Assembly (NCBI RefSeq): GCF_002002725.1
Contig: NZ_MUNW01000032.1
Location: 248,001-312,000 of the forward strand
Direction: 5' to 3'
Source: Sinorhizobium sp. A49
GTDB lineage: Bacteria; Pseudomonadota; Alphaproteobacteria; Rhizobiales; Rhizobiaceae
DNA length: 64,000 nucleotides
Shown: piece by piece, positions 36,474 to 45,691 of the stretch
Layout: each line of letters starts with the position of its first letter
Position numbering within the stretch: the stretch's first letter is position 1
Notes under the pieces: model-generated
Told to the model about the DNA's origin: nothing
The model's database searches: none
The model's input: only the letters and a program-made list of their open reading frames with translations
Position numbers and translations under genes: made by a program

Positions 36474-37817
36474 ATGATCTCGAAAATTCTCATTGCCAAT
36501 CGCGGCGAAATCGCCCTTCGCGTGCTGCGCGCCTGTAAGGAGCTCGGCATCGCGACGGTGGCCGTCCATTCCACGGCCGACAGCGACGCCATGCACGTGC
36601 GTCTCGCCGACGAAAGCGTCTGCATCGGTCCTCCGCCGTCGCGCGATAGCTATCTGAACATTCACCAGATCGTCGCGGCCTGCGAAATCACCGGCGCTGA
36701 CGCCGTGCACCCGGGCTACGGCTTCCTGTCGGAAAATGCCAAGTTCGCCGAAATCCTCGAAGCGCACGACATCACCTTCATCGGTCCGACGGCGGAACAT
36801 ATCCGCATCATGGGCGACAAGATCACCGCCAAGAAGACGGCGCAAGAACTTGGCATCCCCGTGGTTCCGGGCTCCGATGGCGAAGTGAAGCCGGAAAATG
36901 CGATCGAAGTCGCACGCAAGATCGGCTTCCCGGTTCTGATCAAGGCGACCGCCGGCGGCGGCGGCCGCGGCATGAAGGTCGCAAAGACCGAGGCCGAACT
37001 CGAAGAAGCCGTGTCGACAGCGCGTTCCGAGGCGCTTGCCGCCTTCGGCAATGACGCGGTTTACATGGAGAAATATCTCGGCAAGCCGCGCCACATCGAA
37101 ATCCAGATCGTCGGCGACGGCGAAGGCAATGCGATCCATCTCGGCGAGCGCGACTGCTCCTTGCAGCGTCGTCACCAGAAGGTCTGGGAAGAAGCGAATT
37201 CCCCTGCCCTCAACGTCGAACAGCGTATGAAGATCGGCGAAGTTTGCGCCGATGCCATGCGGAAGTTGAAGTATCGCGGCGCAGGCACGATCGAGTTCCT
37301 CTACGAGAATGGCGAGTTCTATTTCATCGAAATGAACACCCGTCTTCAGGTGGAGCATCCGATCACCGAAGCGATCACCGGCATCGACCTTGTGCACGAG
37401 CAGATCCGCGTCGCGTCGGGGGGCGGACTTTCGGTCAAGCAGGAAGACATCGTGTTTTCCGGCCACGCGATCGAGTGCCGGATCAATGCCGAGGACCCCC
37501 GGACCTTCGTCCCCTCGCCGGGCACGATCACGCATTTCCACGCACCGGGCGGTCTCGGCGTTCGCGTCGATTCGGGTGCCTATCAGGGCTACCGGATCCC
37601 GCCCTACTACGACAGCCTGATCGGCAAGCTGATCGTCCATGGCCGCACGCGCGTCGAATGCATGATGCGCCTTCGTCGCGTGCTGGATGAGTTTGTCATC
37701 GACGGCATCAAGACGACGCTGCCGCTGTTCCAGGACCTGATCAACAATCAGGACATCGCGAACGGCGATTACGACATCCATTGGCTGGAGCATCATCTGG
37801 CCACGACGTCCGAATAG
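36474..37817 (+). CDS. accC: Biotin carboxylase subunit of acetyl-CoA carboxylase
   Basis: Carboxylates biotin on AccB using ATP and bicarbonate. 447 aa, ATP-grasp fold. N-terminal domain ([19 protein letters not shown]), Gly-rich ATP loop (GGGGRGMKV, about 161-169), the [11 protein letters not shown] and [11 protein letters not shown] segments and the C-terminal domain are all intact. Follows accB by 12 bases and precedes aat. Confidence 0.99.
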   Translation: MISKILIANRGEIALRVLRACKELGIATVAVHSTADSDAMHVRLADESVCIGPPPSRDSYLNIHQIVAACEITGADAVHPGYGFLSENAKFAEILEAHDITFIGPTAEHIRIMGDKITAKKTAQELGIPVVPGSDGEVKPENAIEVARKIGFPVLIKATAGGGGRGMKVAKTEAELEEAVSTARSEALAAFGNDAVYMEKYLGKPRHIEIQIVGDGEGNAIHLGERDCSLQRRHQKVWEEANSPALNVEQRMKIGEVCADAMRKLKYRGAGTIEFLYENGEFYFIEMNTRLQVEHPITEAITGIDLVHEQIRVASGGGLSVKQEDIVFSGHAIECRINAEDPRTFVPSPGTITHFHAPGGLGVRVDSGAYQGYRIPPYYDSLIGKLIVHGRTRVECMMRLRRVLDEFVIDGIKTTLPLFQDLINNQDIANGDYDIHWLEHHLATTSE

Positions 37818-37826
37818 GACTGTGCA

Positions 37827-38441
37827 TTGAAAGGGACGCGCAGCAAGCAACCCGACGTAACACCGGACATGCTGCTGCGCGCCTATTCGATAGGCCTGTT
37901 TCCGATGGCCGATTCGGCAGACGACCCGGAGCTTTTCTGGGTCGAGCCCGAAATCCGCGGCGTCATTCCGCTGGATGACTTTCACGTCTCGCGCAGCCTC
38001 GCAAAGACAATCCGCAAGAGCCACTTTGACATCCGCTTCAACACCGCCTTCGAGGCCGTCATGGAAGGGTGCGCCGCGCCGGCACCCGATCGGCCGACGA
38101 CCTGGATCAACAACAAGATCCGCTCGCTCTATGCCACCCTCCACTCCATGGGCTACGCACACAGCGTCGAAGCCTGGGAGGGCGATGTGCTGGTCGGCGG
38201 CCTCTACGGCGTCTCCCTCGGTTCGGCATTCTTCGGTGAGAGCATGTTTTCCCGGCGCACGAACGCGTCCAAGATCTGTCTCGTGCATCTGGTGGAGCGC
38301 CTGCGATCAAGAGGCTTTGAGCTGCTCGACACGCAGTTCACCACTGAACACCTGAAATCCTTCGGCGCCATCGACGTGCCGAAGGCCGAATACGAGATCA
38401 TGCTCGCCAATGCGATGAACGCGCCCGATCTATCGTTTTGA
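37827..38441 (+). CDS. aat: Leucyl/phenylalanyl-tRNA-protein transferase
   Basis: Attaches Leu or Phe to proteins with N-terminal Arg or Lys, marking them for ClpS/ClpAP. 204 aa from a TTG (37827) eight bases after the accC stop; the next ATG at 37869 ([13 protein letters not shown]) would give a shorter form and is possible. The motifs [51 protein letters not shown] and FFGESMFSR are typical. Convergent with the DUF2155 gene. Confidence 0.95.
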   Translation: MKGTRSKQPDVTPDMLLRAYSIGLFPMADSADDPELFWVEPEIRGVIPLDDFHVSRSLAKTIRKSHFDIRFNTAFEAVMEGCAAPAPDRPTTWINNKIRSLYATLHSMGYAHSVEAWEGDVLVGGLYGVSLGSAFFGESMFSRRTNASKICLVHLVERLRSRGFELLDTQFTTEHLKSFGAIDVPKAEYEIMLANAMNAPDLSF

Positions 38442-38789
38442 GTTCATCGCCCAGCTGAGCCCCTGGTGCGTACGCCCCTCTCTACCCCGTCTCAGCCCCT
38501 TCCAAGCGCATGGCAGCGATATGCCTGCCAGAACGTCATCCGTTCACAAAAAGAGTCGTGCAAACGCTCCATCGCTTTGTTTTGACATCTTTCTTCGCGG
38601 ACGTCGTCCCGCGGCAGGCCCAAGATACTGCGGATGGGTGGACATGGCGCCGCCGGCACGGACGTCCGCCAAGCTGTGCCGCCACGGGCTGTCGACGGCC
38701 GCGGCTTTGCCGGCGCACGGAAGGACGGGTGGGCATAGACAATGTGAGGAGATTTCGCAGCCGCGTTCAACGGCGTCCGGCAGACAAGA
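38442..38789. other. 348-base spacer between aat and the DUF2155 gene
   Basis: Convergent gap. Open frames exist on both strands but all are Arg/Pro-rich and look like chance frames in GC-rich DNA. No terminator with a good U run was found. Confidence 0.5.
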
Positions 38790-39242
38790 CTATTTCTTGG
38801 AAGCCGTATCGGGCGGCGGCAGGTCCGACGTCGCCTTGCACGATTGCAGCCAGACGTCATAGACCGGGTGCTCAACGGCATTGAGGCCGGGACTGTCGGC
38901 GAACATCCAGCCGGTAAAGATCCGCCTGATCTTGCGGTCGAGTGTGATCTCGTCGACCTCGACGAAGGTCGTGATCTTCTGCGCTTCGGTATCGTCCCTG
39001 TTGTAGCAGACGCGCGGCGTCACCTGCAGGGCGCCGAACTGGACGGTCTCGCCGATATAGACGTCGAAGGTGGTGATACGGCCGGTAATCTTGTCGATCC
39101 CGGAAAACACGGCGACGGCGTTGTTGATCCGCGCGGCCTCGGCGGTGCCGGTCGAGGAAAGCATCGGCAGCGCGACAAGCGCAGCAACACAGATCCGGCT
39201 CGACATCTGACCGATTGTCTTCCGCAGATAAGAACCCGCCAT
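38790..39242 (-). CDS. DUF2155 exported protein
   Basis: 150 aa with a signal peptide (hydrophobic ICVAALVALPMLSSTGTAEA, cleavage near residue 36). The conserved DUF2155 core is present: FSGIDKITGRITTFDVYIGE, FGALQVTPRVCYNRD and IFTGWMFADSPGLNAVEHP, ending with a second conserved Cys in VWLQSC. Function is unknown; the two Cys may form a disulphide in the periplasm. It follows the NDUFA12-like gene by 128 bases; the pair is conserved among alphaproteobacteria. Confidence 0.9.
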   Translation of the reverse strand: MAGSYLRKTIGQMSSRICVAALVALPMLSSTGTAEAARINNAVAVFSGIDKITGRITTFDVYIGETVQFGALQVTPRVCYNRDDTEAQKITTFVEVDEITLDRKIRRIFTGWMFADSPGLNAVEHPVYDVWLQSCKATSDLPPPDTASKK

Positions 39243-39370
39243 TCCCGCCTGTCTCCCGCGCGCCTTGCATTCACCGTTGATGGATATCAGGCGCTAAACA
39301 TGAAATGTGGCCGCCCCGTGGTCACTGGACCATTTCGCGGAGCAGCGCGCCTTGTCCGACGACAAGTGTC

Positions 39371-39766
39371 TCAGGAACCCGGAGTCCAAGCGTCGTAGTC
39401 GCCTGTCACACGCGGACGTGCACCGGTGCCGGCGATCGAACCCTGCGGCCGGTAGGCGTTGGCCGTGCCGGTCGGGTTCGGGCGGTGCGGCTTCTGCCAC
39501 TCGCGAGCGACGTATTTTTCGTCCGCCGGCGAAACATCGGTGCGGTGATGCATCCAGCCGTGCCAGCCGGAAGGAATCGCCGAAGCATCAGCATAACCGC
39601 TGTAGATCACCCAACGGCGCGTGCGGCCTTCGGAGTCCTTGCCGCCCTGATAATAGACGTTGCCGAGCTCGTCTTCGCCGACACGTTGACCGTTACGCCA
39701 GGTGTGAAACCGCGTTCCGATCGTCTGTTCGTTCCACCAGGTGAAAATCTGCAGCAGGAGCTTCAT
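39371..39766 (-). CDS. Complex I accessory subunit, NDUFA12 (B17.2) family
   Basis: Bacterial homologue of the mitochondrial NADH:ubiquinone oxidoreductase subunit NDUFA12, found in alphaproteobacterial complex I. 131 aa from the ATG at 39764-39766 (MKLLLQIFTWWNEQTIGTRF); a longer open frame is not family-like. Family features: GEDELGNVYYQ, RRWVIYSG, IPSGWHGWMHHRTD and a Pro-rich C-terminus. It is encoded away from the nuo operon, as usual in the group. Confidence 0.93.
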   Translation of the reverse strand: MKLLLQIFTWWNEQTIGTRFHTWRNGQRVGEDELGNVYYQGGKDSEGRTRRWVIYSGYADASAIPSGWHGWMHHRTDVSPADEKYVAREWQKPHRPNPTGTANAYRPQGSIAGTGARPRVTGDYDAWTPGS

Positions 39767-39874
39767 GGATGCCGTCCTCAACCGACCGTTGGGAAGGCGG
39801 CCGGATACCAAAACTATGTCCCCGCTTATGCCCCGCCACTCCAGCCTTGTCCAGTGATTCCGAGGCAAACCCGG

Positions 39875-40336
39875 TCATTTCAGCGGCATGTGGAAACCGA
39901 AATGGCTGCGCACAAAACCGAGACGCTCGTAGAAGCGATGCGCGTCGCTGCGTGCCGCATTCGAGGAGAGCTGGACCTTTACAGCCCCCTCCTCGCGTGC
40001 GCGCTCGATTGCGTGGCGCATCATGCGATCGCCAATGCCGCGGCCGCGCATATCGGTGCGGGTTTGCACGGCCTCGATCAGCAGTCTTGGCCGCCCGCGG
40101 CCAGGGAGCGAGATCAACAATGTCGTCTGGAAGGTGCCGACCACGTCTTGGCCGCGGCAACCGACATAAAGAGTTTGCAGCGGTGACGCCTCGATGCGCA
40201 CGAACGCCGCGAGATAGTCGCCGAAAGCCTCCGGCTCCACTGTATCATCATGCGCGCCAACGTCGTCGGCGGCAAAGAGCGCGATGATCGCGGGCAAATC
40301 AGCCCGCTCAGCCTTGCGGATATCCAGGTCTGTCAT
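39875..40336 (-). CDS. GNAT acetyltransferase
   Basis: 153 aa from the ATG at 40334-40336 (MTDLDIRKAERADL); another ATG three codons upstream is possible. Acetyl-CoA-binding motif A is TRTDMRGRGIGDRMMRHAI (about 93-111); motif B ends in AHRFYERLGF. Target unknown. It shares strand with its neighbours but is 108 bases from the NDUFA12-like gene and 138 from the next acetyltransferase gene. Confidence 0.88.
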   Translation of the reverse strand: MTDLDIRKAERADLPAIIALFAADDVGAHDDTVEPEAFGDYLAAFVRIEASPLQTLYVGCRGQDVVGTFQTTLLISLPGRGRPRLLIEAVQTRTDMRGRGIGDRMMRHAIERAREEGAVKVQLSSNAARSDAHRFYERLGFVRSHFGFHMPLK

Positions 40337-40474
40337 CGCGTGCATGTTTCCTCCGGACGTGACGATCAGTGCCGAGCATCAATTAACAGAAGGCTACGGT
40401 TTCGCGACGCCCCCTGAGCCGAGCCATTTTCCACAGAGGAAAGCGACGGCCGCTGACCTCAGAGAACGACGACG

Positions 40475-40972
40475 TCAGACCAATGGTTTTTCGAGGATGA
40501 GGGCGGCAAGCCCCGACTGGTCGTCGCCGCAATTGCTGGTCTGGCCGACTTCGGAAAAGCCGTGAGCCCGGTAGAATGCGAGGGCGTGAAGGTTCTGTGG
40601 TTCGACTTCGACCCGCATGCGTTCGGCATCCGGGAAGCAGGTCTCGAGTTCGGCGAAAATGTCGCGACCGATGCCCTGCCCCTGGAGTTTCGGCAGGACG
40701 TAAAGCTGGTGGAGCATCACGGTTTTCTTCAACGTATCGGACATGGACGCATACCCCATGCCGCCGATGTCGCGACCGTCGTCGGCCACGAGGAACTCCG
40801 CGTTCTTGTGCTCCAGCCGAGCCTTCAGCGCCGGCAGCGAATGCCAGCGCCCTGTGAGCTCATTGACCTTCTCGACGCCATAGAAGGTGTCGTAGGTCGC
40901 GTGCCACGTCTCGACGAGCAGCGCGCGAACCTTTTCCAGATCGCGCTCGCTCGCCGTGCGGACGAAGTACAT
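40475..40972 (-). CDS. GNAT acetyltransferase
   Basis: 165 aa, start ATG at 40970-40972, three bases after the gatB stop, hence in the gatB operon. Motif A is QLYVLPKLQGQGIGRDIFAEL (about 90-110), and ALAFYRAHGFSEVG lies near the C-terminus. The substrate is unknown. The close coupling to gatB looks conserved in rhizobia, but its meaning is open. Confidence 0.9.
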   Translation of the reverse strand: MYFVRTASERDLEKVRALLVETWHATYDTFYGVEKVNELTGRWHSLPALKARLEHKNAEFLVADDGRDIGGMGYASMSDTLKKTVMLHQLYVLPKLQGQGIGRDIFAELETCFPDAERMRVEVEPQNLHALAFYRAHGFSEVGQTSNCGDDQSGLAALILEKPLV

Positions 40973-40975
40973 GGC

Positions 40976-42478
40976 TTATTCCTCGATGCCGAGCTTGGCC
41001 TTGACCAAGGCCTGGACGGCCTGCGGGTTGGCCTTGCCACCGGTCGACTTCATCACCTGGCCGACGAACCAGCCGGCCAGCGAAGGCTTCGCCTGCACCT
41101 TGGCGACCTGATCCGGGTTGGCCGCAATGATCTCATCGACTGCCTTCTCGATGGCGCCGGTATCCGTCACCTGCTTCATGCCGCGTGCTTCGACGATCTC
41201 GGCGGGATTTCCACCCTCGTTCCAGACGATTTCGAAGAGATCCTTGGCGATCTTGCCGGAGATCGTCTCGGCCTTGATGAGATCGATGATGCCGCCGAGC
41301 TGGGCGGGCGAAACCGGAGTCTCTTCAATGGCTTTGCCGGCTTTGTTCAAGGCGCCGAGAAGGTCGTTGATCACCCAGTTTGCGGCGATCTTGCCGTCAC
41401 GACCTTCGGCCACGGCTTCGAAATAGTCAGCGATCGACTTTTCGGACACGAGCACCGAGGCGTCATAGATCGACAGGCCCATGGCGCTGACGAAGCGTTC
41501 CTTCTTGTCGTCGGGCAGTTCCGGCAGGTCGGCTTTCAGCGCATCGACAAAGGCCTGGTCGAATTCGAGCGGCAGCAGATCCGGATCCGGGAAGTAGCGA
41601 TAGTCGTGCGCATCTTCCTTGGAGCGCATGGAGCGCGTCTCGCCCTTGTTCGGGTCGAAGAGGCGGGTCTCCTGATCGATGGAACCGCCGTCTTCCAGAA
41701 TGCCGATCTGGCGACGCGCTTCGTATTCGATCGCCTGACCGATGAAACGGATAGAGTTGACGTTCTTGATTTCGCAGCGCGTGCCAAAACCTTCGCCCGG
41801 GCGGCGGACCGAGACGTTGACGTCGGCGCGCATCGAGCCTTCGTCCATGTTGCCGTCGCAGGTGCCGAGGTAACGCACGATCGAGCGCAGCTTGGTCATG
41901 TAGGCCTTGGCTTCGTCGGACGAGCGCATGTCAGGCTTGGAGACGATCTCCATCAGCGCCACGCCGGAGCGGTTGAGGTCGACATAGGACATCGACGGGT
42001 GCTGGTCGTGCATCGACTTGCCGGCATCCTGCTCGAGGTGCAGGCGCTCGATGCCGATCTCGACATCCTCGAACTGGCCCTGGCGATCCGGCCCGACGGA
42101 AATGACGATCTGGCCTTCGCCGACGATCGGATCCTTGAACTGCGAGATCTGATAGCCCTGCGGCAGGTCGGGGTAGAAGTAGTTCTTGCGGTCGAAGATC
42201 GAACGGTTGTTGATCACGGCCTTGAGGCCGAGACCGGTGCGAACCGCCTGTTTGACGCATTCCTCGTTGATCACCGGCAACATGCCGGGCATGGCCGCAT
42301 CGACCAGCGATACATTGGCGTTCGCCGGCTTGCCGAACTCGGTCGAGGCACCCGAGAACAGCTTCGAATTGGAAAGCACCTGGGCGTGGACCTCCATGCC
42401 GATGATGACCTCCCAGTCGCCGGTGGCGCCAGGGATGAAGCGTTTGGAATCGGGAGTGCGGACGTCGACAATGCTCAT
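40976..42478 (-). CDS. gatB: Aspartyl/glutamyl-tRNA amidotransferase subunit B
   Basis: Kinase-like subunit of GatCAB that phosphorylates Glu-tRNA(Gln) (and Asp-tRNA(Asn) where needed) before amidation. 500 aa from the ATG at 42476-42478 ([14 protein letters not shown]); upstream residues are non-family. Motifs IIGMEVHAQ (about 25-33), [23 protein letters not shown]-like [20 protein letters not shown] and the C-terminal YqeY-like domain are present. Encoded 3.2 kb away from gatA and gatC. Confidence 0.98.
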   Translation of the reverse strand: MSIVDVRTPDSKRFIPGATGDWEVIIGMEVHAQVLSNSKLFSGASTEFGKPANANVSLVDAAMPGMLPVINEECVKQAVRTGLGLKAVINNRSIFDRKNYFYPDLPQGYQISQFKDPIVGEGQIVISVGPDRQGQFEDVEIGIERLHLEQDAGKSMHDQHPSMSYVDLNRSGVALMEIVSKPDMRSSDEAKAYMTKLRSIVRYLGTCDGNMDEGSMRADVNVSVRRPGEGFGTRCEIKNVNSIRFIGQAIEYEARRQIGILEDGGSIDQETRLFDPNKGETRSMRSKEDAHDYRYFPDPDLLPLEFDQAFVDALKADLPELPDDKKERFVSAMGLSIYDASVLVSEKSIADYFEAVAEGRDGKIAANWVINDLLGALNKAGKAIEETPVSPAQLGGIIDLIKAETISGKIAKDLFEIVWNEGGNPAEIVEARGMKQVTDTGAIEKAVDEIIAANPDQVAKVQAKPSLAGWFVGQVMKSTGGKANPQAVQALVKAKLGIEE

Positions 42479-42627
42479 ATCATGCTCTTCTTTGAAGCCT
42501 GAATTCTTGGTTTCTCGGTAGAGCAATTGCCGCAATGGTGCAAGTTGTTAGGCGCGATCAGCTGCCTCGCGATGACATGGCACGCCGTTTAACAGCCGCT
42601 TAGCGACTGCTGTGGCAAAAGGCGGAT

Positions 42628-42939
42628 ATGCCCTTCGCCGCTACCAGCCTTCTGTGTTTCCTTGTCGCGATCAACGTCGCGAGCTTCTGTCAGTTCTGGT
42701 ACGACAAGCACGCGGCGCGATCGGACTGGCGCCGCATCCGCGAGCGGACGTTGCTGGAAACGGCCTTTTTCGGTGGCAGCATCGGTGCGATGACCGGCCG
42801 CCAGGTCTTCAGGCACAAGACACGCAAGGAACCGTTTCGAACACATCTGATGCTGATCGTCCTGTTCCAGGGGATTGTGGCGGTCGCCTGCGCAATCCTT
42901 GCGAGCGGATATCTTGACGCTTTCGCCGGTCTCTTCTAG
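42628..42939 (+). CDS. DUF1294 membrane protein
   Basis: 103 aa with three hydrophobic stretches (about 4-20, 48-60 and 78-97). The conserved DUF1294 core is seen: FWYDKHAARSDWRRIRE, LLETAFFGGSIGAMTG and FRHKTRKEPFRTHL. Inner-membrane protein of unknown function. It stands alone on plus, divergent from gatB. Confidence 0.85.
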   Translation: MPFAATSLLCFLVAINVASFCQFWYDKHAARSDWRRIRERTLLETAFFGGSIGAMTGRQVFRHKTRKEPFRTHLMLIVLFQGIVAVACAILASGYLDAFAGLF

Positions 42940-43114
42940 GAAGCTTCCGTTCGAATGGAGTTTTGATGTTCACATCGTCTGAGTCCCGGTAAGGGCCCTT
43001 GCCCGCTTTCTTCTAAGAGACTGCGCGCACGGGCCGGAAACGTAACCCCGCTTTTCCCAAGATTTGCGGAACGTTTTTTTGCGTTCTTACGACGCTATTC
43101 CGGAACATTCAGAA

Positions 43115-43369
43115 ATGGATATCTCACGCGCTGAACAGCGCATTCTCCATCATTTGGCCCAGGGCGGCCGTATCGAAATCACCCGCGACGAAAAGACGAT
43201 CATCGATATCCGATGCTTCACGCGCGACGGATGGGTCTATCCGGGCTTCAGCCTCGAACTCTTCCGCAAGCTGAAGCGGAAGAAGGCGATTTCGTCATCG
43301 GCCGGAAAACCCTATCGCATCACCGAGCAGGGACTGCGCCTGGTCCGGTCCGAACTCAACAATCGGTAA
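43115..43369 (+). CDS. YjhX-family protein (UPF0386, putative toxin)
   Basis: 84 aa from the ATG at 43115 (MDISRAEQRILHHLAQGG); upstream codons in the same frame are unlike the family. The family fold is a small winged-helix-like domain: helix AEQRILHHLAQ, strands RIEITRD and TIIDIRCFTRDGWVYPGF, then ELFRKLKRKKAI and YRITEQGLRLVR. Some relatives are described as toxins, but no antitoxin-like partner is adjacent here. Its ribosome-binding site is weak. Convergent with the GGDEF gene. Confidence 0.85.
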   Translation: MDISRAEQRILHHLAQGGRIEITRDEKTIIDIRCFTRDGWVYPGFSLELFRKLKRKKAISSSAGKPYRITEQGLRLVRSELNNR

Positions 43370-43480
43370 CCCGGGAAACCACTGGAGATGCCAGGCATGA
43401 TCGCCTGGCATCTCCAACTGCACCTTGCTGTATGACACCTTGACCAAATCGAGCTAGGTCCGGCACAGCGTCCTTGCGCG

Positions 43481-44965
43481 TCAGATTTGACGCGCGGCTC
43501 CGTGCCGACCGACCATGGCGCCGACTTCAGGCGTACCATCGGCAAATACATGGATACGGTCTCGCCCCTCCGCCTTGGCGGCGTAGAGGGCCTTGTCCGC
43601 CTGGGACAGCAGCCCCTCCAGACCAGCGCTCGCCGGCAGCAGTTCGGCAATGCCGATGCTGGCAGTCACCGACAGCTTCTCGCCATTGTCAAGCGCGACA
43701 TCGAGCGCACGGATGGCCGCCAGGACCCGCTCGGCGACACGGGCCGCATTCGCTGGCGTCTGCCGGACGAGAAGGATCGCGAACTCTTCGCCACCGAGCC
43801 TGCCAAGAAGATCGTCGGGGCGCAACGTCATCCGGATTGTCACGGCCACGGCCTGCAACACGCGATCGCCTGCCGCGTGACCGTGGGTATCGTTGATGAC
43901 CTTAAAGCGGTCGATATCCAGCATCAGGGCGAAGATCGGTGTCTTACGGTTATCGGCCTCGATCAATGCCGAAGCACGGACCATAAAGGCCGCACGGGCA
44001 AGGCATTGCGTCAGGAAATCATAGTCCACCGCATGGGAAAGCCGGGCGATCAGGGTTCGGCGCGCGGCATCGATGCTTGCCACGGTCAGGGGCCCGAGCG
44101 CCAGAAGCGTGATGCCAAGACGCGTGGATATCAGTGTCGCCTCGGCGAGACGGTCGACCCCAAGGTGCAGAATGCCCGAGGCTACGGCGACCTGAGCCAG
44201 CATACAGACGATCGCCATCAGCACGGCCACGGCAAACAGACGGTAGGTCAAGGCGCACCAAAGCAACGACGGCACCGGAAAGGCAATCGCCCCCGGCCCG
44301 CCGATCAGCAGCGCCGCTGCGCAGGACACCACCAGGGATACGATCGGCCAGGGATTGACGCTCGCCGCAGACGCAGTCGTCGCCACCGACACGACCCGTT
44401 CTCTTTCGGCAAACGCCGGCATTGCCAGAAAAACCGGCAGGATCACGACGTAGTTGACCAGCTCGGTCGTCAGCCACGCGACGAAGGCACGTGTGATCGG
44501 CTCACCGAAATAGTGCGCGACCGCGAGCGAGCCGGCAATCGACGCGCTGCCGCCGGCGAAAGCCGAGATCGAAAACATGTAAAGCACGGCAAGGGGCCGG
44601 CGCAGATGACGGTGCTCGGTGGAAAGGCGCATGAAAAGGGCGTAGCCAACACCGACGCCGATGAGGTTGGCACCATTGAGGGCGACTGCAGCGCCAAGGC
44701 TCGAGCCTGTCAGCAGGTCCGCCAGGACATAAGCCAGCGCTGCGCAAACCCACGCCGCGGGCGTGCTTAGAGACGGATGCCGCACAAACAGACCGAGCAG
44801 GATTGCATTGGCAGGCCAGACCGATGCGAGCATGCCGAAAGGTCGGCTGAAAATACCGAGCAGGCAGGCGGCAAAGACCGTCAGGCAGAGGCCGCCTATC
44901 CATAGCGGGCGAATGGACGATCTGAAAAACACCGATTGCTGGATCGTATTCTCGAATATCTGCAA
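43481..44965 (-). CDS. MASE1-like GGDEF diguanylate cyclase
   Basis: Predicted membrane sensor that makes c-di-GMP from two GTP. 494 aa. N-terminal integral-membrane region of about eight to ten helices (about 20-300) with the MASE1-like WPANAILLG and ALNGANLIGVGVGY signatures, then a GGDEF domain (about 325-480). The catalytic motif is GGEEF (391-395), intact, and an inhibitory RxxD (R382-D385) lies five residues before it, so feedback inhibition is likely. No EAL domain is present. Stands alone on the minus strand. Confidence 0.92.
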   Translation of the reverse strand: MQIFENTIQQSVFFRSSIRPLWIGGLCLTVFAACLLGIFSRPFGMLASVWPANAILLGLFVRHPSLSTPAAWVCAALAYVLADLLTGSSLGAAVALNGANLIGVGVGYALFMRLSTEHRHLRRPLAVLYMFSISAFAGGSASIAGSLAVAHYFGEPITRAFVAWLTTELVNYVVILPVFLAMPAFAERERVVSVATTASAASVNPWPIVSLVVSCAAALLIGGPGAIAFPVPSLLWCALTYRLFAVAVLMAIVCMLAQVAVASGILHLGVDRLAEATLISTRLGITLLALGPLTVASIDAARRTLIARLSHAVDYDFLTQCLARAAFMVRASALIEADNRKTPIFALMLDIDRFKVINDTHGHAAGDRVLQAVAVTIRMTLRPDDLLGRLGGEEFAILLVRQTPANAARVAERVLAAIRALDVALDNGEKLSVTASIGIAELLPASAGLEGLLSQADKALYAAKAEGRDRIHVFADGTPEVGAMVGRHGAARQI

Positions 44966-45084
44966 CGAACGTCCCCTGCGCCGCCACGTAATTTCAATAC
45001 CCCTAATATTTCATGGGTCGAATGAATGCGAGGTGAATATTCGGCCGGGGAGCCACACCTCACGAAAACGTCATGCTCATCCGG

Positions 45085-45588
45085 TCAGCGACCGTAGAGC
45101 TCAGTATCCGCTTCTGCGAGCGGCTTGCTCAACCCGATGAACTCGACATCACGGTCGAGCTTTGGGGCATAGGCGGTCGACAGCCAACTGACCCCGTAGC
45201 CGTGTTTACGGAAGAAGCCGATGGCCGCAGCATTCTGGGCGTGCGTCTTGGTTTTCGCCGTCTCGAAGCCGTCGTTCGAAATACGAAGCTCGATGTCAGC
45301 GAGCAAACGAGCGCCGAGGCCCTGCGCCTGGACATCCGGATCGATCCAAAGGTCGGAGATATTCTCGTCGAAGTTCTCACGAGCAGCCCAGCCACGTGGT
45401 CTGCCATCGACCTCGATCAACGATACAGAGAGCCAGTTATTGGTGAGAAAGTCGGCAAAGGCGTTTTCCGCCAGACGCCTCATCGAAGCGACATCGACAA
45501 GGCCGCTTGTCGCCCCTTCCCAGGCGCGAAGGCCGATGGCTGTGAGAGTACCGACCTCATCGTGACGAGCATGGCGGATCAAAGGCAT
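45085..45588 (-). CDS. GNAT acetyltransferase
   Basis: 167 aa, start ATG at 45586-45588 (MPLIRHARHDEVG). Motif A is LWIDPDVQAQGLGARLLADIE (about 80-100), followed by NAAAIGFFRKHGYG. Substrate unknown. It lies 103 bases after the gatA stop, beyond a 10-bp hairpin, so probably a separate unit. Confidence 0.9.
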   Translation of the reverse strand: MPLIRHARHDEVGTLTAIGLRAWEGATSGLVDVASMRRLAENAFADFLTNNWLSVSLIEVDGRPRGWAARENFDENISDLWIDPDVQAQGLGARLLADIELRISNDGFETAKTKTHAQNAAAIGFFRKHGYGVSWLSTAYAPKLDRDVEFIGLSKPLAEADTELYGR

Positions 45589-45653
45589 GGCGCGGCTCCC
45601 CTCTCGGCGCCACTAAACCACGCCGCTGGCTGACAGGCCAGTCCCGGCGATTG

Positions 45654-45683
45654 GGGCGTAGCAGGCTTAACCGTGCTACGCCC
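45654..45683 (-). terminator. Hairpin after gatA
   Basis: Perfect 10-bp stem (45654-45663 with 45674-45683), 10-base loop, eight bases past the gatA stop. No U run follows on minus, so it may act with Rho or only protect the 3' end. Confidence 0.55.
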
Positions 45684-45691
45684 TCAACACT

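Noticed and set aside
35988-38288. Open frame of 766 codons on minus opposite accB-accC-aat
   Set aside because: Spans three well-supported genes on the other strand; shadow frame.
38521-38862. Possible 113-aa gene on plus downstream of aat
   Set aside because: Arg/Pro-rich, overlaps the DUF2155 gene, no clear ribosome-binding site.
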